A stretch of DNA of 64,000 nucleotides, from the NCBI RefSeq assembly GCF_001941845.1, contig NZ_CP018870.1:806001-870000 (forward strand), given 5' to 3'. Under the pieces are notes generated by a model, which worked only from the letters and a program-made list of their open reading frames with translations, made no database searches and was not told the origin of the DNA. Origin of the DNA: Streptomyces sp. TN58 (GTDB lineage Bacteria; Actinomycetota; Actinomycetes; Streptomycetales; Streptomycetaceae). The translations under genes and the position numbers were made by a program. The first letter of the stretch is position 1; every line of letters starts with the position of its first letter. Below, piece by piece: positions 52,439 to 61,339 of the stretch.

Positions 52439-55400
52439 TTGAATCGGTTTGTCTTCAGACTGCTGGGGCCGTTGCTCGTCCAGGCCGACGACGGCCCCTT
52501 GCGCATCAACGGCCGGCGCCAGGCGACGGTCCTCGCGATGCTGGTGCTCTATGCCGACCGGGTCGTGTCGGTGGACACCCTGGTGGACGCCGTCTGGCCG
52601 GACTCGCCTCCCGCGACGGCGCGCAACCAGATCGCCATCTGCGTGGCCACCCTGCGCAAGACCTTCAAGCAGGCCGGTGTGACCGATCTGCTGATCACCT
52701 CTCCCCCGGGCTACCTGCTGGCCAAGGGCGAGCACCGCGTCGACGTCCAGGAGTTCCTGGAGCGGGCCGACCAGGGTCGCGACGCCGCCCGGCACGGCCG
52801 CGTCGAGGAGGCCTGCACGCTGTTCGAGGAGGCGCTGAGCATCTGGCGGGGCTCGGCCCTCGACGAGACGCCCGGTTCCCGCCTGGAAGCCGAGGCGACC
52901 CGGCTGGAGCAGATGAGGCTCACGCTCATGGAGGAGCGCGCCGGGCTGATGCTCCAGCTCGGCCGCCACCGCGCGCTCATCGGCGAGCTCACCGAGCTGG
53001 TGTCCCGGCACCCGCTGCGCGAGCAGTGCCGCGAGCACCTCATGCTCGCCCTGTACCGGTCGGGCCAGCGGGCCGAGGCGCTCGACGTGTTCCTGACCGG
53101 CCGCCGGTTACTGACCGACCAGCTCGGTATCGAGCCCGGTCCGGGTCTGCGGCAGTTGCACGACCTGATCCTGCGGGACTCCCCGGAACTGACCCGGCCC
53201 CCGGCCGTGGCCGCTCCCGCGCCGGCCGCCGTGCACACGGTTCCCGCGCAACTTCCCGCGGGCGTCATGGCGTTCACGGGGCGGCAGCGGGAGATGGCCT
53301 CGCTGGACCGGCTGCTGAAGGAGCCGTACAACCCGCACACCCCGGCGCTGGCGGCGATCGTCGGCGTGGGCGGGGTGGGCAAGACGGCGCTGGCGGTGCA
53401 CTGGGCGAGCCAGGTCGCCGACCAGTTCCCCGACGGCCAGCTCTTCGCCGATCTGCGCGGCTACGACGAGGAGCAGGCGCCGGTCTCCCCCGCCGCCGTC
53501 CTCGACCGCTTCCTGCGCGCCCTGGGGACGGCCGCGCCCCAGGTCCCGGCCGACCCCGACGAGCGGGCCTCCCTCTTCCGGAGTCTGCTCAGCACCCGCA
53601 AGACGCTGATCGTCCTGGACAACGTACGTTCCTTCCAGCAGCTCAGACCACTGCTGCCCGGCGGCGGGCGCAGCGTGGTGCTGGCCACCAGCCGGGAGAA
53701 CCTGGGCGATCTGACCGGGGACTACACGGCGCTCAGCATCCGGCTTCGGATGCTGGAGCCGACCGAGGCGACGGCCCTGCTGATCAAACTCGCCGGGGCG
53801 GACCGCTTCGGCAGCGACCCGGTGGCGGTGGAACAGCTGGGGGCGCTGTGCGACTGCCTGCCGCTGGCGCTGCGGATCGCCGGGGCCCGGCTTGCGGCCA
53901 AGCCCAACCTGAGTGTGCGGAGCCTGGTGGAGCGGCTGCGCGACCACCGGTCCCGGCTGGACGTGCTGAGCCCGGGTGAGGGCGGGGTGCGGGCCGGCTT
54001 CCGGCTCACCTACCGGGACCTGCCCGCGGAGGCGGCCCGGATGTACCGGCGCCTCGGGCTGCTGCGCACGGCGGACTTCGCCGCGTGGGCCGGGGCTGCC
54101 GTACTGGACACCACGGTGTGGCACGCGGAGGAGCTGATCGACCAGCTCGTCGACGCCCAACTGCTGGAGGTGGCCGAGGCGGCGCCGGGCCGGGCGGCCC
54201 GCTACCGCTTCCAGGACCTGCTGCGGCTGTTCGCGCGTGAGCGGGCCGAGTCGGACGAGCCGGAGGGGGAGTCGGACGCGGCGCTGGAGCGCGCCTTCGG
54301 CGCCTGGCTCTGGCTGGCCGAGGAGGCGCACCGGCGGATCGACGGACGGGACTTCCCGGTGGGCCGGGCGGCCGCGCCCGCCCCCGGCTTCCTGGGAGGG
54401 ATCGCCGACGAGCTGCTGGGCTCGCCGATGGACTGGTTCGAGTCGGAGCGCACCGCGGTCACCGACGTGGTGGCCCAGGCGGCGGAGACGGGCCGGGCCG
54501 GCTACGCCTGGATGCTGACCGAGAGCGCGGTGCCGCACTTCGAGACGAAGAACTACCTGGAGGACTGGCAGCGCAGCGCCGAGCAGGCCCTGGCCTCGGC
54601 GCGGCGGGCCGGCGACGAGCCGGGCGAGGCGACGATGCTGCGGCTCCTGGGGTCGCTGGCGATCTACCAGCGGCGCTACGAACAGGCCGAGGGCTGGAAC
54701 ATGGCCGCGCTGCGGCTGCTGCGCGGCACCGGCGACCTGGGCGGGGCGGCGCTCGCCCTGCGGAACCTGGCGATGTGCGCGCGGTTCCAGGGGGACTGGG
54801 AGCGGGCGCTGGAGTACTGCGAGGCGGCGCTCGGCAATTTCCACGACTCCGGGGACATCGGGAACGAGGCCCATCTGCTCGGTTTCCAGGCGCAGATCGA
54901 GCTGGACCGGGGCAACGTGGGCGGCGCGCTGCCGCTGGCTGAGCGGGCGGTGGCGCTGAGCCGGCGTACCGGCTCGGTGCGGGCGGAGGCCCAGAGCGTG
55001 TACCGGCTGGCCGAGGTGAGGCTGCGCGCGGGGGATTTCGGCGAAGCGGCCGAGGCGTTCGGCGCCGTGCTGCGGCTGACGCGCGGTGAGGGCGACCGGG
55101 TCGGCGAGGCCCACGCGCTGCGGGGCCTCGGGCAGACGCAGTGGAGCCAGGGCCTGCTGCAGGCGGCGGGGGACACGCTGCGGCAGGCCCTGGAGATCAC
55201 TGACGAGCTGGCGGACCGGTTCCTGTACGCCCGGGTGGAGACGGACCTCGGGTGCGTGGACGCGCTCGGGGGCCGCTGCGCGGAGGCGGCGGAGAGGTTC
55301 CGGCGGGCCTGTGCCGCCTTCGGCGAGGTCGGCGCGCAGCCCTGGCGGGCGCAGGCGGGCCGGCTGCTGGCGGCCTTGCGGGATGCGGGGGGTGTGGAGG

Positions 55401-55489
55401 CACCGGGCGGTGGGGGGCCAGGAGGGCTGCCGCATCGTTCCTTCACTCCGGAGGAGCTGACGGAGCTGCTGGCGCATCCGGCGGACTGA
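52439..55489 (+). CDS. SARP regulator with NB-ARC and TPR domains (SARP1, TTA codon)
   Basis: This 1016-residue AfsR-type activator has an N-terminal OmpR-like winged helix (FRLLGPLLVQADDGPLRING) and BTAD domain (to about 250), an NB-ARC ATPase with Walker A VGVGGVGKTALAVH near 308, and C-terminal TPRs from about 690. It contains an in-frame TTA leucine codon at 53108-53110 (residue 224), so translation should need the bldA tRNA and occur late in growth. TTG 52439 follows a run of seven Gs. It heads the regulatory pair at the left end of the NRPS cluster. Confidence 0.9.
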   Translation: MNRFVFRLLGPLLVQADDGPLRINGRRQATVLAMLVLYADRVVSVDTLVDAVWPDSPPATARNQIAICVATLRKTFKQAGVTDLLITSPPGYLLAKGEHRVDVQEFLERADQGRDAARHGRVEEACTLFEEALSIWRGSALDETPGSRLEAEATRLEQMRLTLMEERAGLMLQLGRHRALIGELTELVSRHPLREQCREHLMLALYRSGQRAEALDVFLTGRRLLTDQLGIEPGPGLRQLHDLILRDSPELTRPPAVAAPAPAAVHTVPAQLPAGVMAFTGRQREMASLDRLLKEPYNPHTPALAAIVGVGGVGKTALAVHWASQVADQFPDGQLFADLRGYDEEQAPVSPAAVLDRFLRALGTAAPQVPADPDERASLFRSLLSTRKTLIVLDNVRSFQQLRPLLPGGGRSVVLATSRENLGDLTGDYTALSIRLRMLEPTEATALLIKLAGADRFGSDPVAVEQLGALCDCLPLALRIAGARLAAKPNLSVRSLVERLRDHRSRLDVLSPGEGGVRAGFRLTYRDLPAEAARMYRRLGLLRTADFAAWAGAAVLDTTVWHAEELIDQLVDAQLLEVAEAAPGRAARYRFQDLLRLFARERAESDEPEGESDAALERAFGAWLWLAEEAHRRIDGRDFPVGRAAAPAPGFLGGIADELLGSPMDWFESERTAVTDVVAQAAETGRAGYAWMLTESAVPHFETKNYLEDWQRSAEQALASARRAGDEPGEATMLRLLGSLAIYQRRYEQAEGWNMAALRLLRGTGDLGGAALALRNLAMCARFQGDWERALEYCEAALGNFHDSGDIGNEAHLLGFQAQIELDRGNVGGALPLAERAVALSRRTGSVRAEAQSVYRLAEVRLRAGDFGEAAEAFGAVLRLTRGEGDRVGEAHALRGLGQTQWSQGLLQAAGDTLRQALEITDELADRFLYARVETDLGCVDALGGRCAEAAERFRRACAAFGEVGAQPWRAQAGRLLAALRDAGGVEAPGGGGPGGLPHRSFTPEELTELLAHPAD

Positions 55490-55563
55490 CGCCCGTCCGG
55501 TACGGATCGGGCCGCGGCGGCGGAATGCGCGGACGTACGGTGCCTGCGGAGAAACGGTTCTCC

Positions 55564-55611
55564 GGTGGTGCGGTGCTGCGGTGGTGCCGTGCTGGGGTGG
55601 TGCGGTGCTGC
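55564..55611. repeat. Three tandem 16-bp units
   Basis: GGTGGTGCGGTGCTGC is repeated at 55564, 55580 (two changes) and 55596, with partial carry-over after. It lies between the converging ends of SARP1 and the small peptide gene. No obvious stem; role unknown. Confidence 0.65.
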
Positions 55612-55624
55612 GGAACCGGAGGGG

Positions 55625-55831
55625 TCAGCCCCAGGGCATGTCGCCGTTCGTGCCGGCGGGGCCCGGGTGCGAGGGGTGCAGCGGCTTGACGACGCCCCAG
55701 GGCATGTCGTCGGCCTGGACGCTGGTGCCCGCCTGCGCCGTGACGGCCGTGGCGGCCCCCGTGCCCACGAACATCCCCGCAAGAACGACCAGGCAAGCGG
55801 CCGTCGTCTTCGCCGTCCGGGTGCTGCGCAT
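55625..55831 (-). CDS. Tiny secreted peptide with two DMPWG motifs
   Basis: A 68-residue precursor: signal peptide (TAACLVVLAGMFVGTGAATA) and a mature part of about 35-40 residues containing DMPWG twice, once in the middle and once as the last five residues. The linker VVKPLHPSHPGPAGTNG is Pro/Gly rich. No Cys. The matching DNA (CCCCAGGGCATGTCG) is itself repeated at 55630 and about 55696. ATG 55831 is preceded by GAGAGGGGAA. It is set between two SARP genes on the opposite strand, so it may be a secreted signal or structural peptide; no family recognised. Confidence 0.6.
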   Translation of the reverse strand: MRSTRTAKTTAACLVVLAGMFVGTGAATAVTAQAGTSVQADDMPWGVVKPLHPSHPGPAGTNGDMPWG

Positions 55832-56030
55832 CTCGGATTCCCCTCTCGGTGGATCATCACTGCCGCTCGCTGCGGCACGAATGGAACAGTAGGGACGGCT
55901 CCTTTCTCTTCCGTGTTCCATCGATTTCATGACCCGAGCCCCCCGCGAAATCGCCACGATATCGAGGGGACAACGCACTCCTCTACCTTCGTTCGAAGAT
56001 TCTTCTCAGGAATCACGGATGGGGCGGTAC

Positions 56031-57905
56031 ATGGAATTCCGAGTGCTCGGGCCAGTAGAGGTACGGCGGGACGGCCACCGGGTCGCGTTCTCCGGGGCGA
56101 AGCTGCACACCGTGCTCGCGGCGCTCCTCCTGGCCCGCGAAGAGGTCGTGTCGGACGACCGGCTGTGCCGGCTGCTGTGGGGCTGGGCACCCCCGGCCAC
56201 CGTCAGCGCACAGCTCTACACCTATATTTCGCGCCTGCGCAAGATTCTCGGCACCGAAGTGGTGATCGATCGCAGACCGCCGGGATATGCCATGAGCATC
56301 GGTAATGCGACCCTCGACCTGAACGAATTCGAGAAGCTGGCGCTCGGCGGCCGCGAGGCACTGGCCAAAGAGGACTTCGAGACGGCCGGTGAGCTGCTGC
56401 GCGGCGCCCTGGCCCGGTGGAACGGGCAGCCCTTCGCGAACGCCACGGAATACCTCGCCGACGCCGAGGCGCCGCGGCTGACGGAGGCGCGGGCCGTCAC
56501 GCTGGAGCACCGCATCGCCGCGGACCTCGCCCTCGGCCGGCACGAGCAGATCACCGGTGAACTCACCGGGCTCGTCGCCGAGTTCCCGCTGCGCGAACGC
56601 ATCCGCTGCCAGCTGATGACGGCGTTGTGCCGGTCCGGGCGGCAGGCTGACGCCATCCACCTCTACCACCACGGCCGGGCGGTCCTCGCGGACGAGCTCG
56701 GGGTCAACCCCGGTGAGGAGCTGCAGGCCACCTACCGGGCGCTGCTGGACGGCACGCTCGACCGGCGGCCCGGCTCCGTCCCGGCCGTACGCGCGGGCGC
56801 CCGGCCGCGGGCGTCCGGCCCGTCGGCCGGGGCACCGGCGATGCTGCCCCCGGACACCGTCGACTTCACGGGCCGGGGGCCGGAGCTGGAGCTGGTGTGC
56901 CGCGCCCTGGCCCCCGACGGGCAGGGCTCCGGACGTCCCCGGCGGGTCCTGGTCACCGGGATGGCTGGGCTGGGCAAGACCGCGCTGGCGGTCCACGCGG
57001 CCCACCGCTGCCAACGACACTTCCCCGACGGGCAGTTGTACGCCGACCTGCGCGCCTCGGACGGCACCCCGAGGCACCCCGCGCGGGTACTGCGCCGGCT
57101 GCTGCGGGCGCTGGGCCCGGCGGAGGACGTACCGGTCACGGACGACCAGGACCAGCTGGTACGCCTCTACCGGGAGCGGACCCGGGGCAGGCAGCTGCTC
57201 ATCGTGCTGGACAACGCCTCGGGCGCGGCCCAGCTCGGTCCGCTGCTGCCCAACACCCCGGAGCCGGCGGTGCTCGTGACCGGGCGCACGGCTCTGCCGA
57301 CCGTGGCCGGAGCGCACACCGTGGCCCTCGCGCCGCTGGAGCCCCGGGACTCGCTGGAACTGCTGGCCGCGGCGGCCGGTCCGGCCCGGGTGGCGGGAGC
57401 GCCGCGCGCCGCGTCCGCGATCGTCGAGCACTGCGCCGGCCTGCCGCTGGCGCTGCGGATCGTCGGGACCCGGATCGCGGCCCGGCCGCACTGCACCCCC
57501 GACCGGCTCGCCCACAGGCTGGCCGATCCGGTCACCCGGCTGCGGGAGCTGCACTCGGGCGACATGGACGTGCACACCGCCCTGCTGCCGTCCTGGCGTG
57601 CGCTGGAGCCCGAGGCGCGGGCGGTGTTCCCGGCACTGGCCGCGCTGGGTCCGGAGCCGTTCCCGGCCGCGGAGGCGGCCACGGCGCTGGACCTGTCGGA
57701 GGCGGAGGCCGAGCGGCTGCTGGAGGCGCTGGCCGACGCGGCGCTGCTGGAGGTCAGCGGCGCGGACGAGTGGGGGCAGCCCTGCTACCTCTTCCACCCG
57801 CTCGTACGGCTCTTCGCGCTCTCCCTGGAGGAGGGGCGGGCACAGGTGCCCGCCGACCGGGCCGGCCGCACGGAGCATAACCGGCGGCTAACTCACCGCC
57901 CCTAG
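56031..57905 (+). CDS. SARP-family regulator with NB-ARC domain (SARP2)
   Basis: The 624-residue regulator opens MEFRVLGPVEVRRDGHRVAF, the standard SARP winged helix, followed by a BTAD helical domain (to 245), an NB-ARC domain with Walker A TGMAGLGKTALAVH at about 310 and a short C-terminal winged-helix segment, but no TPR array, unlike SARP1. No TTA codon was seen. ATG 56031 follows GGGGCGG; ATG 56019 is an alternative. It is 89 bases upstream of the NRPS on the same strand and is the most likely direct activator of it. Confidence 0.9.
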   Translation: MEFRVLGPVEVRRDGHRVAFSGAKLHTVLAALLLAREEVVSDDRLCRLLWGWAPPATVSAQLYTYISRLRKILGTEVVIDRRPPGYAMSIGNATLDLNEFEKLALGGREALAKEDFETAGELLRGALARWNGQPFANATEYLADAEAPRLTEARAVTLEHRIAADLALGRHEQITGELTGLVAEFPLRERIRCQLMTALCRSGRQADAIHLYHHGRAVLADELGVNPGEELQATYRALLDGTLDRRPGSVPAVRAGARPRASGPSAGAPAMLPPDTVDFTGRGPELELVCRALAPDGQGSGRPRRVLVTGMAGLGKTALAVHAAHRCQRHFPDGQLYADLRASDGTPRHPARVLRRLLRALGPAEDVPVTDDQDQLVRLYRERTRGRQLLIVLDNASGAAQLGPLLPNTPEPAVLVTGRTALPTVAGAHTVALAPLEPRDSLELLAAAAGPARVAGAPRAASAIVEHCAGLPLALRIVGTRIAARPHCTPDRLAHRLADPVTRLRELHSGDMDVHTALLPSWRALEPEARAVFPALAALGPEPFPAAEAATALDLSEAEAERLLEALADAALLEVSGADEWGQPCYLFHPLVRLFALSLEEGRAQVPADRAGRTEHNRRLTHRP

Positions 57906-57908
57906 CCT

Positions 57909-57930
57909 CGCCCTGCCCCGCAGCAGGGCG
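57909..57930. terminator. Short hairpin after SARP2
   Basis: CGCCCTGC-CCCGCA-GCAGGGCG forms a perfect 8-base stem just after the SARP2 stop codon, so the NRPS operon probably has its own promoter in the remaining 64 bases. Confidence 0.5.
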
Positions 57931-57994
57931 TCCCGGCCCGTATCCACCCGACCCGCACAAGCCCACGGCCCGTAACACCGAATGGAGTTGGACC

Positions 57995-60900
57995 ATGACC
58001 GAGCTCCTGCCCGCTCGCGCGGACAGTGCCGCGTCCTTCCCGATGACCGAGACGCAGCAGGCACTGATGATCGGGCGAGGCGAAGCCGTCGAGATGGGCG
58101 GCATCGGCTGCTACGGATACTTCGAGTGGGAGCGCGCCGACCTCGACCCGGAGCGGTTCGCCACCGCCTGGCGCAAGGTGGTCGCCCGGCACGACATGCT
58201 CCGCGCGGTCGGCGGCACGGACGGCACCCAGTGGGTGCCGTCCGACCCGCTGCCCTTCGACATACCGGTCGTCGACCTGCGCCACCTGTCCGCGGAGGCG
58301 GCCCGCGAGCAGCTCGCGGCGGTGCGCGAGGAGATGAGCCACACGGTTTTCCCCGTCGGCAGCTGGCCGCTGTTCGACCTGCGGATCTTCCGGCTGGGCG
58401 GTCCGGAGAACCTGGGCCGGGTGCACCTGGGGATCGACCTGCAGGTGCTGGACGCCTCCAGCGCCTTCCAGGTTCTCTTCCCCGAGCTGGTCGACCTGTA
58501 CGAGGACCCGGACGCGGACCTGCCGGAGCCCGGCATCTCCTTCGCCGAGTACGCCCGCTGGCGGGCCGACGCCCTGCCGCACACCGAGCCCTTCCGGGCG
58601 GCCCGCGACTACTGGGTGCAGCGCGTGCCCACCCTGCCGCCGGCCCCGTCGCTGCCCACGGGCGGCTCCGCCGGGGACGGCGGCGAGGTCCGCTTCGACC
58701 GGCGCGAGCACCGCCTCTCCCCCGCCGACTGGCAGCGGTTCACCGAGCGGGCGCACGGGGCCGGCCTGACCCCGTCGGTGCTGCTCACCGCGGCCTTCGC
58801 CGAGGTGGTCCGGGCCTGGGCCGAGGAGTCGGACTTCACCATCAACTACCCGGTCTTCCAGCGCCCGGCGGTGCACCCGGACATCACCGGCGTCCTCGGC
58901 GACTTCACCAACGCGGTGATGCTCGCCGCCGACGGTTCGGGCGCGACGTTCCTGGACCGTGCGCACGCCCTGCGCGACCAGCTCGCCCGCGACGTGGAGC
59001 ACGGCTCCTTCAACGGCGTGCGCGTGCTGCGGGAGCTGACCCGTCTGCACGGTGTGGGCGCCCAGGCCGGGATGCCCGTGGTCGTCACCAGCCTGCTCGA
59101 CTACCCGGTGCGCCGCCCCGTCACGGACCTGGGCCGGGAGGTGTACTCGATCTCGCAGACCCCGCAGGTGACCCTCGACGTGCAGCTGCGCGAGCTGGCC
59201 GGCGAGCTGCGCGTCATCTGGGACTTCGTCGACGGTGCGTTCGCGCCCGGCTTCGTCGACGCCGCCTTCGGCGTGTACGTGGACCTGCTGACGCGGCTCA
59301 CCGAGGACCCGGAGAGCCTGCACACCGCCCGCTTCGACCTGATCCCGCCGGCCGAGCGGGAGCTGCGCCGGCAGGTCAACGACACCGCGGGGCAGATCCC
59401 GTACACCACCCTGCACGAGCTGTTCGCCCGGCAGGCCGAGCTCACGCCCGACGCCGAGGCCGTGGTGGACGCCTCCGGGCGGCGGCTCAGCTACGCCGAA
59501 CTGGCCGCCTACGCCTGGCGGATCGGGCACACGCTGCGCGAGCACGGGGCGGCCCCGGGTGAGCTGGTCGCGGTGGTGATGGAGAAGGGCTGGGAGCAGT
59601 ACGCCGCGGTGTACGGGATCCTCGCCTCCGGCGCCGCCTACCTGCCGCTGGACGCCTCCGTGCCGCCGGAGCGGCTGCGCCGGCTGCTCGCCGAGGCCAA
59701 GGTCGACCGGATCCTCACGCAGTCCTCGCTGGACTCCCGGATCAGCTGGCCGCCCACGGCCCGCCGCTACCGGGTGGACAAGGACTTCGAGACCGGCACC
59801 GCCAGCCGGCCAGACATCGCGCAGACCCCGGCGGACCTCGCGTACACGATTTTCACCTCGGGTTCGACGGGCGAGCCCAAGGGTGTGATGGTCGACCACA
59901 TCGGCGTGGTCAACCTGGTCCGCGACGTCGCGACGCGCTTCGGGGTGGGGGCCCGGGACCGGCTGCTGGCGATCTCGGGGCTGCACTTCGACGCCTCGAT
60001 CTACGACGTCTTCGGGGTGCTCACACAGGGCGGGACCGTGGTGGTGCCGCCGCCGTTCGAGCACGCAGAGCCCGACGTGTGGGCCGATCTGGTACAGGCC
60101 GAGCAGGTCACGCTGTGGAACTCCGTACCCGTCCTGATGGAGCTGCTGGTCGGCGAGGCGGAGGTGCGCGAGCGGCGCGGCGGCGGACGGCCGCTGGAGT
60201 CCCTGCGGCTGTCGGTGCTCTCCGGCGACTGGATCCCGCTGACGCTGCCGGACCGGCTGCGGGCGCAGAGCCCGCGGATCCAGGTCGTCGGCTCGGGTGG
60301 TCCCACCGAGACGATCTGCTGGTCGCTGTTCCAGCCGATCGGCGAGGTCGACCCGTCCTGGACGAGCATCCCGTACGGCAAGCCGATCACCAACCAGCGC
60401 TACTACATCGTCGACGGGGCGGCGTACGAGCGGCCGCTCGGCGTCGTCGGCGAGATGGCCGTGGCCAGCGACGTCGGCCTCGCACTCGGCTACTGGAACG
60501 ACGCCGAGCGCACGGCGAGCCGCTTCGTGCGCCTCCCGGAGACGGGCGAACGCGCCTATCTGACGGGTGACCTGGGCCGGTACCTGCCGGACGGCAGCAT
60601 CGAGATCCTGGGCCGGGACGACTTCCAGGTGAAGATCCAGGGGCACCGGATCGAGCTGGGCGAGATCGAGGCCGTGCTCCGCCAGGACGCGGAGGTGGAG
60701 GCGGCCGTGGTCGTGGCGCCCGCCAGTGCCCACGGGGTGCGCCGGCTGCACGCCTTCGTCGTGGCCGGGGCCGGCTGCGACGCCGGCGCGGCGGACCGGG
60801 TGCTGGAGCGGCTCGCCGCCCAGCTGCCCGGCTACATGGTGCCGGCCGCGATCACCGCGCTGAACGAGCTGCCGCTGACCCGCAACGGCAAGGTCGACCG

Positions 60901-61285
60901 GCTGCTGCTGGCCTCCTCCGCCGGGAGCCGGCAGTCCGCCGACGACGCGGCCGTACGGGACGGCGGTGACGCGCCGGGCAGTGCGCTGGAGCTCGTGCTG
61001 TGCGCGGCGGTCGCCGACATCCTCGGCCTGGACGGGGTCGCGCCCGGGGACAACTTCTTCTCCCTGGGCGGCGATTCGCTCAGCGGGACCCGGCTCGCGG
61101 GGCTGCTGAAGGAACTGCTCGGGGTGCCGGTGCCGGTCAAGACCGTGTTCCAGAACCCGGTGGTCCGCGAGCTGGCCGAGAAGATCGCCGCGGACGAGCA
61201 GCACGGCGCGGAGGCGGCCCGGGCCGCCGAGGCCTTCGGCGAGCTGGAGGCCGAGGAGACGGACACCGCCGATGCGAACGGCTGA
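57995..61285 (+). CDS. NRPS: heterocyclization-adenylation-carrier (Cy-A-PCP)
   Basis: This 1096-residue single-module NRPS has: a condensation-fold domain (about 12-440) whose usual HHxxxDG is replaced by D148-LQVL-D-AS-S156, the DxxxxDxxS mark of heterocyclization domains; an adenylation domain (about 455-960) with YTIFTSGSTGEPKG, GGPTETICW, YLTGDLGRY and NGKVDR; and a carrier site LGGDSL with Ser near 1028. An acidic tail may be a docking segment. No thioesterase. By hand alignment the specificity residues read D-A-Y-N-L-S-S-C-W-K, close to but not the cysteine code. ATG follows TGGAG. Confidence 0.93.
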   Translation: MTELLPARADSAASFPMTETQQALMIGRGEAVEMGGIGCYGYFEWERADLDPERFATAWRKVVARHDMLRAVGGTDGTQWVPSDPLPFDIPVVDLRHLSAEAAREQLAAVREEMSHTVFPVGSWPLFDLRIFRLGGPENLGRVHLGIDLQVLDASSAFQVLFPELVDLYEDPDADLPEPGISFAEYARWRADALPHTEPFRAARDYWVQRVPTLPPAPSLPTGGSAGDGGEVRFDRREHRLSPADWQRFTERAHGAGLTPSVLLTAAFAEVVRAWAEESDFTINYPVFQRPAVHPDITGVLGDFTNAVMLAADGSGATFLDRAHALRDQLARDVEHGSFNGVRVLRELTRLHGVGAQAGMPVVVTSLLDYPVRRPVTDLGREVYSISQTPQVTLDVQLRELAGELRVIWDFVDGAFAPGFVDAAFGVYVDLLTRLTEDPESLHTARFDLIPPAERELRRQVNDTAGQIPYTTLHELFARQAELTPDAEAVVDASGRRLSYAELAAYAWRIGHTLREHGAAPGELVAVVMEKGWEQYAAVYGILASGAAYLPLDASVPPERLRRLLAEAKVDRILTQSSLDSRISWPPTARRYRVDKDFETGTASRPDIAQTPADLAYTIFTSGSTGEPKGVMVDHIGVVNLVRDVATRFGVGARDRLLAISGLHFDASIYDVFGVLTQGGTVVVPPPFEHAEPDVWADLVQAEQVTLWNSVPVLMELLVGEAEVRERRGGGRPLESLRLSVLSGDWIPLTLPDRLRAQSPRIQVVGSGGPTETICWSLFQPIGEVDPSWTSIPYGKPITNQRYYIVDGAAYERPLGVVGEMAVASDVGLALGYWNDAERTASRFVRLPETGERAYLTGDLGRYLPDGSIEILGRDDFQVKIQGHRIELGEIEAVLRQDAEVEAAVVVAPASAHGVRRLHAFVVAGAGCDAGAADRVLERLAAQLPGYMVPAAITALNELPLTRNGKVDRLLLASSAGSRQSADDAAVRDGGDAPGSALELVLCAAVADILGLDGVAPGDNFFSLGGDSLSGTRLAGLLKELLGVPVPVKTVFQNPVVRELAEKIAADEQHGAEAARAAEAFGELEAEETDTADANG

Positions 61286-61339
61286 GGACACGACCCGGTT
61301 CCGTACGGCCATCACGGACGATTCCGAGAGGGGACAGTC

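Noticed and set aside
57995..59380. Ordinary condensation domain in the NRPS
   Set aside because: The HHxxxDG motif is absent and DxxxxDxxS is present, so it is a heterocyclization domain.
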